A DNA stretch of 64,000 bases. Source: Proteles cristata cristata. Taxonomy: Eukaryota > Chordata > Mammalia > Carnivora > Hyaenidae. The first letter of the stretch is position 1. Every line of letters starts with the position of its first letter. Location of the stretch: contig JAESUZ010001058.1 of NCBI GenBank assembly GCA_017311185.1, forward strand, positions 186,001 through 250,000, given 5' to 3'. Of this stretch, positions 33,221 through 43,021 are shown in pieces. The translations under genes were made by a program, and so were the position numbers. The notes beneath the pieces are model-generated. The model did not search any database, had not been told where the DNA came from, and saw nothing but the letters and a program-made list of their open reading frames with translations.

Positions 33221-33221
33221 G

Positions 33222-33222
<1 letters not shown>

Positions 33223-33263
<41 letters not shown>
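33223..33263. repeat. (CA)n microsatellite
   Basis: Twenty uninterrupted CA units. Likely length-polymorphic. Confidence 0.98.
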
Positions 33264-33264
<1 letters not shown>

Positions 33265-33265
<1 letters not shown>

Positions 33266-33665
33266 TACCCTGAATTTTTACATGTATTTCAGGAAAACTT
33301 CTAAGACAACCTAAAACTATATAAATCCATCAACTCTACAAGTCAAAAATCACCACATAATCAAAAAATAATGAGTCCCAAATTATAAAGAAATATGATA
33401 CATCCAAATACAATGGCAGTTAATGATTTAAATAGTTGTCTAGAATTCCTGATGAAGAATGAGTTTATATTAACTTCTCTTAATTAAGGTTATGGTTTCT
33501 TAAAGAAACAGGAATGGAGGTGGAATATAAGTGATAAGAGATGTGCATGGCTGTAGACTAGGAATTCTACATTCAGGCACCTTTTAGGAGAAATATTGTT
33601 CTTTTCAGAAATATAAAAATAATACAAGAGACAATATAACAAATACCTATGATTCAGTCTTTCAT
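33265..33665. other. non-coding stretch, nothing recognised
   Basis: AT-rich sequence with no gene or named repeat. Confidence 0.45.
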
Positions 33666-33679
33666 TGTTGTTATTGTTT

Positions 33680-33905
33680 TTTTAATTTAAAAAAATGTTT
33701 AATGTTTATTTAGTTTTGAGAGAGAGAGACACACAGAGTGTGAGCAGAGGAAGGCCAGAGAGAAAGGGAGACACGGAATCTGAAGCAGGCTTCAGGCTCT
33801 GAGCTGTCAGCACAGAGCCTGACATGGGGCTTGAACTCATGAGCTGTGTAATCATGACCTGAGCTGAAGTCGGACGCTCAATCAACTGAGCCACCCAGGT
33901 GCCCC
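33680..33905 (-). mobile_element. CAN-SINE, minus strand
   Basis: Tail TTTAAAAAAATGTTTAATGT, GA run, GGCTTCAGGCTCTGAGCTGT, and head GCCACCCAGGTGCCCC. A 12-bp duplication TTGTTATTGTTT lies at 33668-33679 and 33908-33919, inside the 3' end of an old L1. Confidence 0.95.
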
Positions 33906-34673
33906 AATTGTTATTGTTTATTCAACCCTAGTGAGGTATAATTTACATACAATAAAATACACATACCTTACATCTGGAGCTCAATGAATTTTGATAAATG
34001 TCTATACCTGATTAACAACCCATCCCAATCAAGCTATTTCCATCACCTCAGAAAGTTCATTCATGCCCCTTTGTACTCAGTGCACTTCTGGCCCCGGACA
34101 AACACTTATCTGATTTCTATCAATCACTATAGATTAATTGTCTAGGCTAGAAGCTCGATTAAATAGAATCTATCATATGTATCATTATCTGTCTGGCTTC
34201 TTTTACTCAGTATTTACCCATGTTGGTTCACGTATCAGAAGTTCATTCTGTTTTATTGCTGAGTTGTATTCCTTTGTATACAGGTAAGCCAAAATTTGTT
34301 TATCCATTCTTCTGGCTTGTTCCCAGTGCTTGACTATTATGAATAAAGCTGCCATAAACATGTAAAAATTCTTCTGTGGACACAAGTTTTTATTTCTCTT
34401 GGGGAAAATCCAAGAGACAAATTGCAGGTTCATAGAGTAGATGTTCAACTTTACAATAAACTATTAACTGTTTTCCTAAGTGGATGTAAAATTTTACACT
34501 CACACCAATTATGTGTGAGATAACCCAGTTGCTCTATATCCTTGTCAACACTTGGTATTGTCAACTTTTAAAAATTCATCACTGTGGAGGGTATATAGTG
34601 ATACCTCACTGTGTTTTTAATTTGCATTTCCCTCATGATTAATAACGTTGAACATCTTCTCATGGGCTTTGTG

Positions 34674-35108
34674 GCTGTATTAGTTAGTTTGAGCTGCCAT
34701 AGCAAAACTGTAGACTGGATGGTTACAGAAATTTATTTTCTCACAGTTCTGGAAGCTGGAATTCTGAAATCAGGGTGCGAGCATAGTGGGGCACTCTTCT
34801 GGCTTGCAGACAGCCATCTTTGCTGTGTCCTCACAGCAGGGGTGGGAGTAAGGAGGTAAGAGGGAAGGGAAGTGAACAGGAGAAGGAGAAGGAGATGGAG
34901 AAGGAGAAGAAGGGACGGAGGGAGAGAAAGAGAGAGAGAGAAAGAGACCTTGTGTCTTTTCTTATAAGGATGCTATTCTCATCAGATGAGGATCCTACAC
35001 TTATGACTTCACCAATCCTTTTTTCCCTCCAACAACCCCTGCTTCCAAATACCATCACACTGGGCATTTGGACTTTAACATGTAAGTTCTGGAGAGATAC
35101 AAACATTT
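34674..35108 (-). mobile_element. MLT1-type MaLR LTR, minus strand, inserted in L1M
   Basis: Reverse complement of an ERVL-MaLR LTR: TGTATTAGTTAGTTTGAGCT, AGAAATTTATTTTCTCACAG, GTTCTGGAAGCTGGAATTCT, TTTTCTTATAAGGATGCTAT, CTTCCAAATACCATCACACT. A purine-rich (GGAGAA/GAGA)n expansion at 34857-34948 sits where the normal LTR has TGTGTC-rich sequence. Non-coding relic. Confidence 0.82.
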
Positions 35109-35245
35109 ACACAATAACAAAGTCCCCTTCTATAAGTTCTATTTTGAAGTCTCTATTCAGGTCTTTTGCCGATTTTTGTATTGAATTATCTTGTTATTGA
35201 ATTGTAAGAGCTATTTATATATTTTACATAAAAGTCCTTCATCGT

Positions 35246-35466
35246 GGGATGCCTGGGTGGCTCAGTCAGTTGAGCATCCGACTTCGACTCAGGTCATGAT
35301 CTCATGGTTCATGGGTTTTAGCCCTGCATCAGGCTCTGTGCTGACAGCCAGCTCAGAGCCTGGAGCCTGCTTCAGATTCTGTATCTTCCTCTCTCTCTTT
35401 CTGACCCTCCTCTACTCATGTTGTATCTCTCGCTCAGAAATAAATAAAAACATTTTTTAAATGTTT
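35246..35466 (+). mobile_element. CAN-SINE inserted in L1M
   Basis: Starts GGGATGCCTGGGTGGCTCAG, has ACAGCCAGCTCAGAGCCTGG and a CAGAAATAAATAAAAACATT tail. A perfect 13-bp duplication AAAGTCCTTCATC is at 35231-35243 and 35467-35479. The host L1 sequence reads on across it. Confidence 0.96.
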
Positions 35467-36029
35467 AAAGTCCTTCATCATCTATTTATTAAAAATACTT
35501 TCTGTTGGTCAGCAGATACCTAGACATTTTATCAACAATACCATTTGAAGAGCAGAGGATTTAAATTCGACCATGTACACTTAATTATTTTTCCTTTTAA
35601 AAGTAATGCTTTTGAGTCATAGATAAGAAATCATTTTCCATCCCAATGTCTTGTATCTTCTTCTTCTAGAAGTTTTAAATTTTTAACTTCTATTTTTAGT
35701 TTTACATTTTCAGCTTTTATGTTCAGGTCTATAACCCAAGTTGAATTAATTTGTATGTATGCCATGAGGTAAGAGATGAATTAAATAGGTTAATGAATGC
35801 ATTTGACTCATGGTGGACACACAATAAATAAGTTCTAGAATTATTACTTTTATTAGCAATTAAGGACACAAAGGCTATAGTTATCCATTTACTGCAAAGG
35901 ACTAGGAAGACTTACATTAAGGAAAAATTAAAAACAGAATGAGGCACTATCAAAACTAAGAGCTTTAACTTTGCAAGAGATCTGCCTTATCTGGTAGATT
36001 TGGTGACTTGAGCTGATGCTCCCAGGTTC

Positions 36030-36490
36030 ACACCAAAATCCATCTGATCTATCCACAAGGGAGCTTATAGAGTTCTCACATAGATGGACCCAGTTTCCTG
36101 ATCTTTCTCTGCCCAAGGACATTCTCCAGCTGTGGGTGCATCAACATAGTCAGGCTGCAAAGTCTCAGATGGGGGGTAAAAATTCAAGAGCAATCCTTGA
36201 TATAGGAGGGACCAGAGTTAGAAGATAGATGCCCACACTGCCTCATCCCTCCAAGTGACAATTTTTAGTTGTGTTTTACACAGTGACCCAGAGGGTCCCC
36301 AGTAGGACTGGGCCCTGTAGAGATGTTCTGTTCTTTCACATTCTTTGTTGGCTTTCTCCCCTTTGTCACTTTCCCCACTCCCTCAGTGGGGAGGATCCCT
36401 TCCTGGGATCCACTCCCAAATAATCTACTTACACCAAAATTCTTATTTCAGGGTCTGTGTCTGAGGGAACCTAAACTAAAGCAGAGGCTG
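36030..36490 (+). repeat. possible ancient LTR-type repeat, family not identified
   Basis: CCCCAAGTGGGATGACC-like start is lost. The 3' part TCCCTTCCTGGGATCCACTC, CCAAATAATCTACTTACACC and CAGGGTCTGTGTCTGAGGGA, ending ACCTAAACTAAAGCAGAGG, has the form of an old LTR end. I cannot name the family. Confidence 0.4.
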
Positions 36491-36629
36491 GCCACAGAAG
36501 TGCAATGCTTTGGACACATGAGTACTTCCAATGAAAGGTGACCCTATCTGGAGAAAGAAGTAGAGGAAGGTGATAGGAAATTTATTTCAAATCAAGAGTA
36601 CAGATTAGAAATAAAGTAGAGAGAATCAG

Positions 36630-37013
36630 TCACTCAACGTGGTTTTTGTTCCCAAATTCTCCATGGTATCCACACATGGAGTTCAAAAGTCTTTGTTCTG
36701 GAAACTTCTTAGCCAAGTATTTCAAGGCCCTTGGCAGAAACACCTTGTTCAAGGTAGCAATCAAATGAAATAGTGGAGTAATGTCTGGGTTGTGCCTGCT
36801 TCTTCTATGAGAAAAAAGCCACATGCCATTAGCCAAAGCAGGGAGAACATCATCCCAAACACAACAATTTTGCAATACAGACAGTTTTCTTTGAAAGCTC
36901 TCTACAAATATATTTCTCTCACTTGGGAACTTCAATAGAAGATAATTATTCTTTTCTGCCTCATAATATATATTAAAAATGTTCAAATGTGGCTTTCCAG
37001 GGATTTCTGCCAA
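36630..37013 (-). other. 127-codon open frame, unrecognised
   Basis: The largest open frame outside repeats and low-complexity tracts: starts MAEIPGKPHL, includes NCCVWDDVLPALANGMW around residues 49-65 and ends FGNKNHVE. I recognise no domain, signal peptide or membrane segment. There is no obvious promoter, splice site or polyadenylation context, and length alone is not significant in 64 kb of AT-rich DNA. It could be chance, or a relic of an unnamed ancient repeat or retrocopy. Confidence 0.2.
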
Positions 37014-38440
37014 ATATTTTTAGGCACCAGATCCAGCTTACTTAATTTTATATGGCCTGCCTAGTCTATTGTAAAATACCCTTTCATGCAGTATGAATTT
37101 GCTAAAGAGGCTAAGATATATTCCTTTATATTAAAAACCTAATTTAAAAAGCCTTCAAGGTTAGGAACTTTCACCCTCGACCTATCTCATGAGGAGATGG
37201 CCACTGAAAAGGAATTGAAGCCCTCCTGAAATGCTGCACACTTCTCCAGGCTCTCACTACCACCATGAGACAAAGCAAGACTGTCACCTTCCATGAAAGG
37301 AACTATACATGACAAGAAGGTTGTTTTCAGATAAACAGTATACTTTATTACCACCAGGGCATACAATATCTCAACCACAATGTTTCATGGCCTTTTCTGT
37401 TTTTATGAGTGTATGCCAACAACGAGTAATGAGCACAAAAGCCTGTGTGAAACATTGCATTTGATGGGGTGTTTGTGTTGGCTTCCTTAAAATCGGCTGA
37501 TTTCCAAATCTCATTCTCCACCCCACCTTGGTTATATTTATACTGTTGTGCAGAACAAACTTGGATCTGTATTTAAATACGAAATGCTTTGTGGCCATTC
37601 CTGCAAACCTCTTTATCGGGGTCTCGCACATTAACGCCCTTCACAATTGACCCACAGGCCAATTGTTTAACATAACGTTTCCACGAGGCTGCTTTCACGC
37701 ACTCACAGCTCTGTTTTTACTTTTCTTAGCCTTCCTGGACAATCAAAAGGAAGTGGAACAGAGCCGGCTTGCTGAAAGCTGGAGCTGCCCCAGTGTCTCC
37801 TCCTACCTTCTGTCTCGGGTTTTGTTTTTCTACTTCTTTTTCTTTCCTATTTTTTTTTTCCTGTCATTTTGGTGGTATAGAAGGCAGAGCCAGACTCTGT
37901 AGTTACAGTCTCTCAGTGCTGTGTCTGCTGCATTTTCCCTCCTGGCTCAGAGTCAATGCGAAGACTCACTGTGACCAGTCTCATAAAGCCAATTTCATGA
38001 AATTGTGTTGGCTGCTGATTTGCAAAAGCAATGCAAAGGGGTCCATGTATGCGTGCATGTGTGTGGGTCTGGTGGTAATGTTGAGGGACAGGTGTACAAA
38101 ACTCCTCTTTCTTAAAGTAACAGGAACATCCAACTTAGAAAATGTAAATTTCCTCATTTCCTCATACTTTTTTAATTGAGAGTTTGCTTTAACTTAGAGG
38201 ATCACAGGGTTCTACCCTACATTTCCCTCTTCTCTTACCATTTTTAGCTTTGAAGAGAAGGGCTGCAACCTGTGCAAATTAAATCAGAAAGATTTCAAGT
38301 GGCCAAGACACTTTCTTGGAAAGAATGCTCCTCCAAGCTGCTATGACAAATGACAGTCAAAGCTGTAGTTTTCTCTTGTGTAAGAAAAAAGAATGATTTC
38401 TATTTGAGCACTACTGAAGTTACCAGGTACACTAGGTATA
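37014..38440. other. repeat-poor stretch, candidate conserved non-coding block
   Basis: No named repeat over about 1.4 kb. 37370-37720 has CpGs uncommon for this window (ACAACGAGTAATGAG, AAAATCGGCTG, TTTATCGGGGTCTCGCACAT, AACATAACGTTTCCACGAGG). Retained CpGs and absence of repeats are typical of constrained regulatory DNA. A T-rich run with TTTCTTTTTC-type repeats follows at 37830-37865. No gene supported; the 136- and 79-codon frames at 37663-38179 are unrecognised and T-rich in part. Confidence 0.4.
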
Positions 38441-38449
38441 CAAACATAA

Positions 38450-38560
38450 CAAAGAGTAATAATATCTGTCTCATATGATGGTTGCAAAGATTTAATAAAC
38501 TATTGCACATAAAACACAGAGCACAGGGTCTGACAAGTAGTGAGTGTGTGAAATGTCAAT
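38450..38560 (+). mobile_element. MIR 3' fragment
   Basis: AGTAATAATATCTGTCTCAT, GATGGTTGCAAAGATTTAAT and GCACAGGGTCTGACAAGTAG match the MIR 3' half in order. Confidence 0.55.
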
Positions 38561-38574
38561 CATCATCATCATCA
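38557..38574. repeat. (ATC)n short microsatellite
   Basis: Six ATC units. A related (AATCAT)n array of about 20 bp lies at 38995-39018. Confidence 0.9.
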
Positions 38575-38617
38575 TGAATCATTCATCAGGATGAGAGTCA
38601 AAAGGTCTCCACTATGG

Positions 38618-38860
38618 TTGATATGATGATTGAGAGCCCAGGTTTTGGAGTCAATTACACCTGCCTGCAAATCTCCACTCCACTATTTCTACATATGTGA
38701 CCTTCGTCAAGTTAGTGAGGTTCTTTAAGGCTCAGTGTCCCCATTTGTAACATGGAGCTAATAAATTATGTACCCTAAAGGGATACTATAAGAATTGTGC
38801 TTATATATGTACTTATTAGCACAGTGATTTGCATATCAATATATGCTTTACATTATCAAT
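38618..38860 (+). mobile_element. MIR SINE remnant, near full length
   Basis: GATTGAGAGCCCAGGTTTTG, GAGTCAATTACACCTGCCTG, CATATGTGACCTTCGTCAAG, CCATTTGTAACATGGAGCTA and GCACAGTGATTTGCATATCA follow MIR from head to end. Confidence 0.75.
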
Positions 38861-39189
38861 ACATAGTGTGTATTATTAATATTACTTGTTTATCTAATAT
38901 AGTTTTATTATAAGGACACAATATAAAAGTAGCCCAAAGGACAAATGTATACCTATTCCTCCATATATCTTAAAGATACAATTTATTTCCATAATCAAAT
39001 CATAATCATAATCATAATTAGTTTGATTGTAAGCATATTCTTTAGTCCTAGGAAATCTTTCAAACCCAGGTATTAACTATATCACATGGGAGCTGAGCTG
39101 CAGAGCCAGTCACCCACAGAAACTAATCCTGAGCTGAATTTTCCTAGGACAAAACTGAATGGAACATTAATGAAGTAAGCAATCCTGGA

Positions 39190-39560
39190 GTTATAACAAA
39201 CAACCTCCACATTATAGTGACTTAATGCAAAATGACTATTACTGTTCATCTTATACTTCAATGCAACTCTACAGGGAGGATCTGCATGCAATCATTGAGA
39301 AGCCTGGGTCCATCAGTAATTTGGCTCTACCATCTTCCAGACCCTCTAAGTCTTCAGTTGGATTATTCCTATCCATCCAGTTGAAAGGGAATGAGAGACT
39401 ATTGGAGGATCATATAAGATATTTTAGGGACCAGTCCTGGATATGGAATACATCACTTCTGCCTATATTCTACTGGCTAGAATCCAGTTATATGTTGCCA
39501 TCTATTTCAAGAGATACTGAGAATTGTAGTGTTCCTGGGTATCCAGAGATTTGATATTGT
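39190..39560 (+). repeat. possible ancient interspersed repeat, family not identified
   Basis: CCACATTATAGTGACTTAAT, GGCTCTACCATCTTCCAGAC, GGAATACATCACTTCTGCCT, ATTCTACTGGCTAGAATCCA and GAGAATTGTAGTGTTCCTGG have the order of a common old mammalian repeat I cannot name. The 109-codon frame through it is not a gene. Confidence 0.4.
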
Positions 39561-39564
39561 ATGG

Positions 39565-40685
39565 TACTGTCAGCCTCAGATGGGTAGGAGGAGTTCACTT
39601 TATATATATCAACCCAATTTAAACTAGTTAAGGGACAACATGCTATCCTAGGAAGGGAGATGTTTATTTTGATGCATCTGGAAATAATTAGGTAAATAAA
39701 AATGTGTCATGTCTGTTCATTTTCTAATTTGACTGCTTGTTGAAATGAGAGTCCTCTTTACCCTACAATGTGTGCATCTCACACATTGTGATGAGAGGAC
39801 ATGGGAGAAGTGAAGGCATAATGTGGAGGTCATCCAAGCCTACCCTAGATTATTCTAATACGAATACTGATAATAATTCTTCATTTAAGGAAAAACATCA
39901 AGAAAAAATGTTAACCTGGAAGGATGGCAGAACAGATATAAACCAGTTATATGTACATTCCAGTAGACACAGTCACCCTAACTTTGTGTCTATTGACAGT
40001 GATCAGTTCTGTGGAGCATTCTCCATGAAGATAACTAATGTATCCATTGTTCAGGTGCTTCAAATGGGATCTGCTTGGCAAAGAGAATCCACTCTGTCTT
40101 GATGAAATCTCATTGCTCTGGCCTGAGAAGGGGCTTTCCTGACCATTCTCTGCTCTCTCCCAGGGCTGGCTTTCCCCCAAATTCCAAGTGAAGAGGAGAA
40201 GACACACAGACAGGTTAAAATCCACCACAGTGCTCTAGTCTGGAAAAATGAGACAGAATGTACTTTCAACATTCATAAAGCATGAGGGTATAGGGTGTCC
40301 ATGAGTGCAGCCACATCATTTTAATCCCTACTTATGTTTCACTTTCAGTTTGGGATTCTAACGTGGGCAAAACCAGCAAACACCTGTTTACCAAATAGTA
40401 GTTTAAAAAAATTAGGAAGTACGCTCCCTGCACACAATCCCAAAACTTCAGAACAGTTAGTTTTAGGACAGACTAATGGAATTCAACTTTAACCCCAGGT
40501 AGCAAATCATGGTATTATTTATTTCAAAAGCTAGTTTAGATTGAAGAGTGAAACAGTTTTGAGAAAAAGATATGAAGCAAGCATGCAATTTTGTTGTAAT
40601 TTACAACTAGAGTTCTGTATCTAAAATATCTCTTCTAGTGGCTTTCAGAGCTAAATCATAGCCTGCATTTAATTAAAATATTTCT
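39565..40685. other. non-coding stretch, nothing recognised
   Basis: Overlapping frames of 70-110 codons at 39770-40272 on both strands show no domain. No named repeat. Confidence 0.45.
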
Positions 40686-40689
40686 CATT

Positions 40690-40909
40690 TAAAAATTTTT
40701 TTAAATGTTTAATTACTTTTGAGAGAGAGACAGAAAGAGAAAATGAGGGGCAGGTAGGGGCAGAGAGAGGGACACGTAGAATTCAAAGCAGGCTCCCGGC
40801 TATGAGCTATTAGTATAGAGCCTAACACAGGGCTCGAAATCATGAACTGTGAGATCATGACCTGAGCCAAAGTTGTATGCTTAACCAACTGAGCCACCCA
40901 GTCACACCA
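40690..40909 (-). mobile_element. CAN-SINE, older copy, minus strand
   Basis: Tail TTTTAAATGTTTAATTACTT, GA run, GGGCTCGAAATCATGAACTG and head CCAACTGAGCCACCCAGTCA. No clear duplication. Confidence 0.93.
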
Positions 40910-41171
40910 GATATTTAAAAATCTGGTAAGAGCTTTAAAACTAGAAGATTTCACTAAATCTTCCATTTCCCTATAGATTCACTCAAATATTCATTCAACG
41001 CCCAGTGTCAAACACCTTTGGAGACAAATGGCACTTCAGGCCCTCTAAGGCCACAATACTTCCCCAAAGAGAATCCTGTTAAGACTGTGGGATGTTTCTT
41101 AGATATAGTCAAGTAGGTATTCACAATATTTAGCAGTGTAGAGCATGAGCATCAGCCAATTAGAATGGCAT

Positions 41172-41519
41172 CTTTCTATAGACTGAATGTTTGTGTCCTC
41201 CCAAATCTATATATTGAAACACAGCCCCCAGTATAAAGACGTTTGGAGGTGGGACCTCTGATAGGTGATTAGGTCATGAGCATGGACCCCTTATGAATCG
41301 AATTAGTGCCCAAAGAGCTTCTCCACCCCTTTCATCAATGTGATGACACAGCGAGAAGACAGCTGTCTTTGAATCCGGATGTGGGCCCTCCCCAGACACT
41401 GAATCTGCAGACATTTCAATCATGAACTCCCATCTTTCAGAATTCTGAGAAATAAATATTAACTGTTGAAGACCTAATCTATGGTATGTTTGTTATAGCA
41501 GTCAGAACAGATTAAGACA
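41172..41519 (+). mobile_element. MST/MLT1-type MaLR solo LTR
   Basis: CTATAGACTGAATGTTTGTG at the start; GATTAGGTCATGAGCATGGA and GAATTAGTGCCCAAAGAGCT in the U3; GACACAGCGAGAAGACAGCT; CAGACACTGAATCTGCAGAC; then AATTCTGAGAAATAAATATT (polyadenylation region) and GTTATAGCAGTCAGAACAGA ending ATTAAGACA. This is the full order of an ERVL-MaLR LTR. No internal gene region adjoins it, so it is a solo LTR. Confidence 0.9.
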
Positions 41520-41814
41520 TACCTTCACTACTTAACCAATAAGAAAAGGGAAAGCTAAAGAATACAATGTGGTCACCTCAATACTTACCAGCTGAAAATA
41601 GCCCTGGAACAACTTTAATTCCTGAGAATGGTAAAGACAGATATTTTTAATGATTCATGCTTCTGAATGCTGTGGTAAAAGCAACAGTAAGCAGTATAAA
41701 AAGTTCTCTGGCATTACTTTCTGAAGAATCTAAAGGAAACTGTCTAAAATATGTGGAGCTATATTTCATTCCACTGTCGACTCAAGAGAAAAACTAGAGA
41801 AGTTACTGTGTGCA

Positions 41815-42015
41815 TACTGTATATAAACATAGTACCCACACATCCTTTTATAATCTCTAATTCCTACAACAATGTTGTAAGTACAAGTAACTCACTTTAC
41901 AGATGAGAAAGAGGTTTCTGAGAGATTCTGTGTTTTGTTAAGGTCACATATTTAGCTTATGGTGGTAGATTCAAAAGCAGGTCTGTCAAGCTCAGGTCAT
42001 CTTCCCTTTGCTCTA
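41815..42015 (-). mobile_element. MIR SINE remnant, minus strand
   Basis: TAATTCCTACAACAATGTTG, TCACTTTACAGATGAGAAAG and TTGTTAAGGTCACATATTTA match reverse MIR end to middle. The head is weak. Confidence 0.65.
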
Positions 42016-42189
42016 ATTTCCTTTTGGAAACTAACCTCTCCCATGTTGTGTTCACTCTTAAATGTTTGAAACTGGCCAGCCCTCTCCTGCCTAAGGAATA
42101 GAGATGATCCAAGCAAGGTTTGGTGAATTGAAGAAACAGTCACAGTCATTTCCCACTACTACCCCCATATCCATACCACTTTGCAATAT

Positions 42190-42657
42190 GAATTTTGCAA
42201 CTCCTCTAATCAGGATCTGAAGTCTATTTCCCCATTCCTTGAATCTTGACTGGCCTTATGACTTGCTTTGGCTAACAAAATGTGGCAAAAGTGACACCGT
42301 GAAAGTTTTGAGCATGGACATACTTCTATACCATTCTTGGATCCCTGCTCACCTGCCATGTGAAAAAATTCTTGCTAGCCTGCTGGAGGATGACAGGCCA
42401 CATGGAGTAGAAATAAACCATCCCAGTTGAGCCATCTTAAGTGAACCAGGTCTCAATCAACATGGTAGTAAATGGAAGGTGCATAAATGAGCCAGGCTAA
42501 GATCAGCTGAGCTTGCCCTACATCTGCATAAAAATGCAGCTGAGCTCAGCTCATACTGTCAACCTGAGAAAAAACAAGCTGCCCAAATGTTGTTTTAAGT
42601 CACAAAATGTTGAAGTAATTTGTTACCCAGCAACACCTAACCAATACACAAGGATGG
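42190..42657 (+). mobile_element. probable MLT1-type MaLR LTR, diverged
   Basis: TTGACTGGCCTTATGACTTG, GCTAACAAAATGTGGCAAAA and, at the end, TGTTGTTTTAAGTCACAAAA with AATTTGTTACCCAGCAACAC follow an old LTR of the MaLR type. Subfamily unresolved. Confidence 0.6.
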
Positions 42658-43021
42658 AAAAGACCTATGATAAATCCCAAAAGGATTTTTAACAAGATTT
42701 TTAACTACTTCTTGCTACTTAGGTCACTAGGTCTTCCCTGATTCCTGCTGTTTTCCAGCCTCGCTCTCTAACATCATAATTGATACTGTGAGGCTTATAA
42801 GTTCCTGTATCCTTTTTTTTTTTAACAAATAGTTTATTGTCAAATTAGTTTCCACATAACACCCAGTGCTCATCCCCATGAGTCCCATCCTCCATGCCCA
42901 TCCCCCATCCCCCCAACATCCATCAGTCCTCAGTTTTCGTCAGCATTCAAGAGTCTCTCATGGTTTGCCTCTCTCCCTTTCCCTCACAATTTCCCCTCTT
43001 CTTCTCCCCCTTGTTCCTCCG

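Larger units (their letters stand above)
33908..35775 (-). mobile_element. ancient L1M 3' half, minus strand, interrupted by LTR and SINE
   Basis: Reverse complement of an old L1 (L1M-type): 3' UTR AGTGAGGTATAATTTACATA, then TCTATCAATCACTATAGATT, GCTGAGTTGTATTCCTTTGT, CAACACTTGGTATTGTCAAC, TTGCATTTCCCTCATGATTA (to 34673). It resumes at about 35109 with GTCTCTATTCAGGTCTTTTG and continues across the SINE to TTTATGTTCAGGTCTATAAC and GCCATGAGGTAAG. Reading frame is destroyed. The MaLR LTR (34674-35108) and SINE (35246-35466) are younger insertions. Some internal sequence is deleted compared with a normal L1. Confidence 0.88.
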
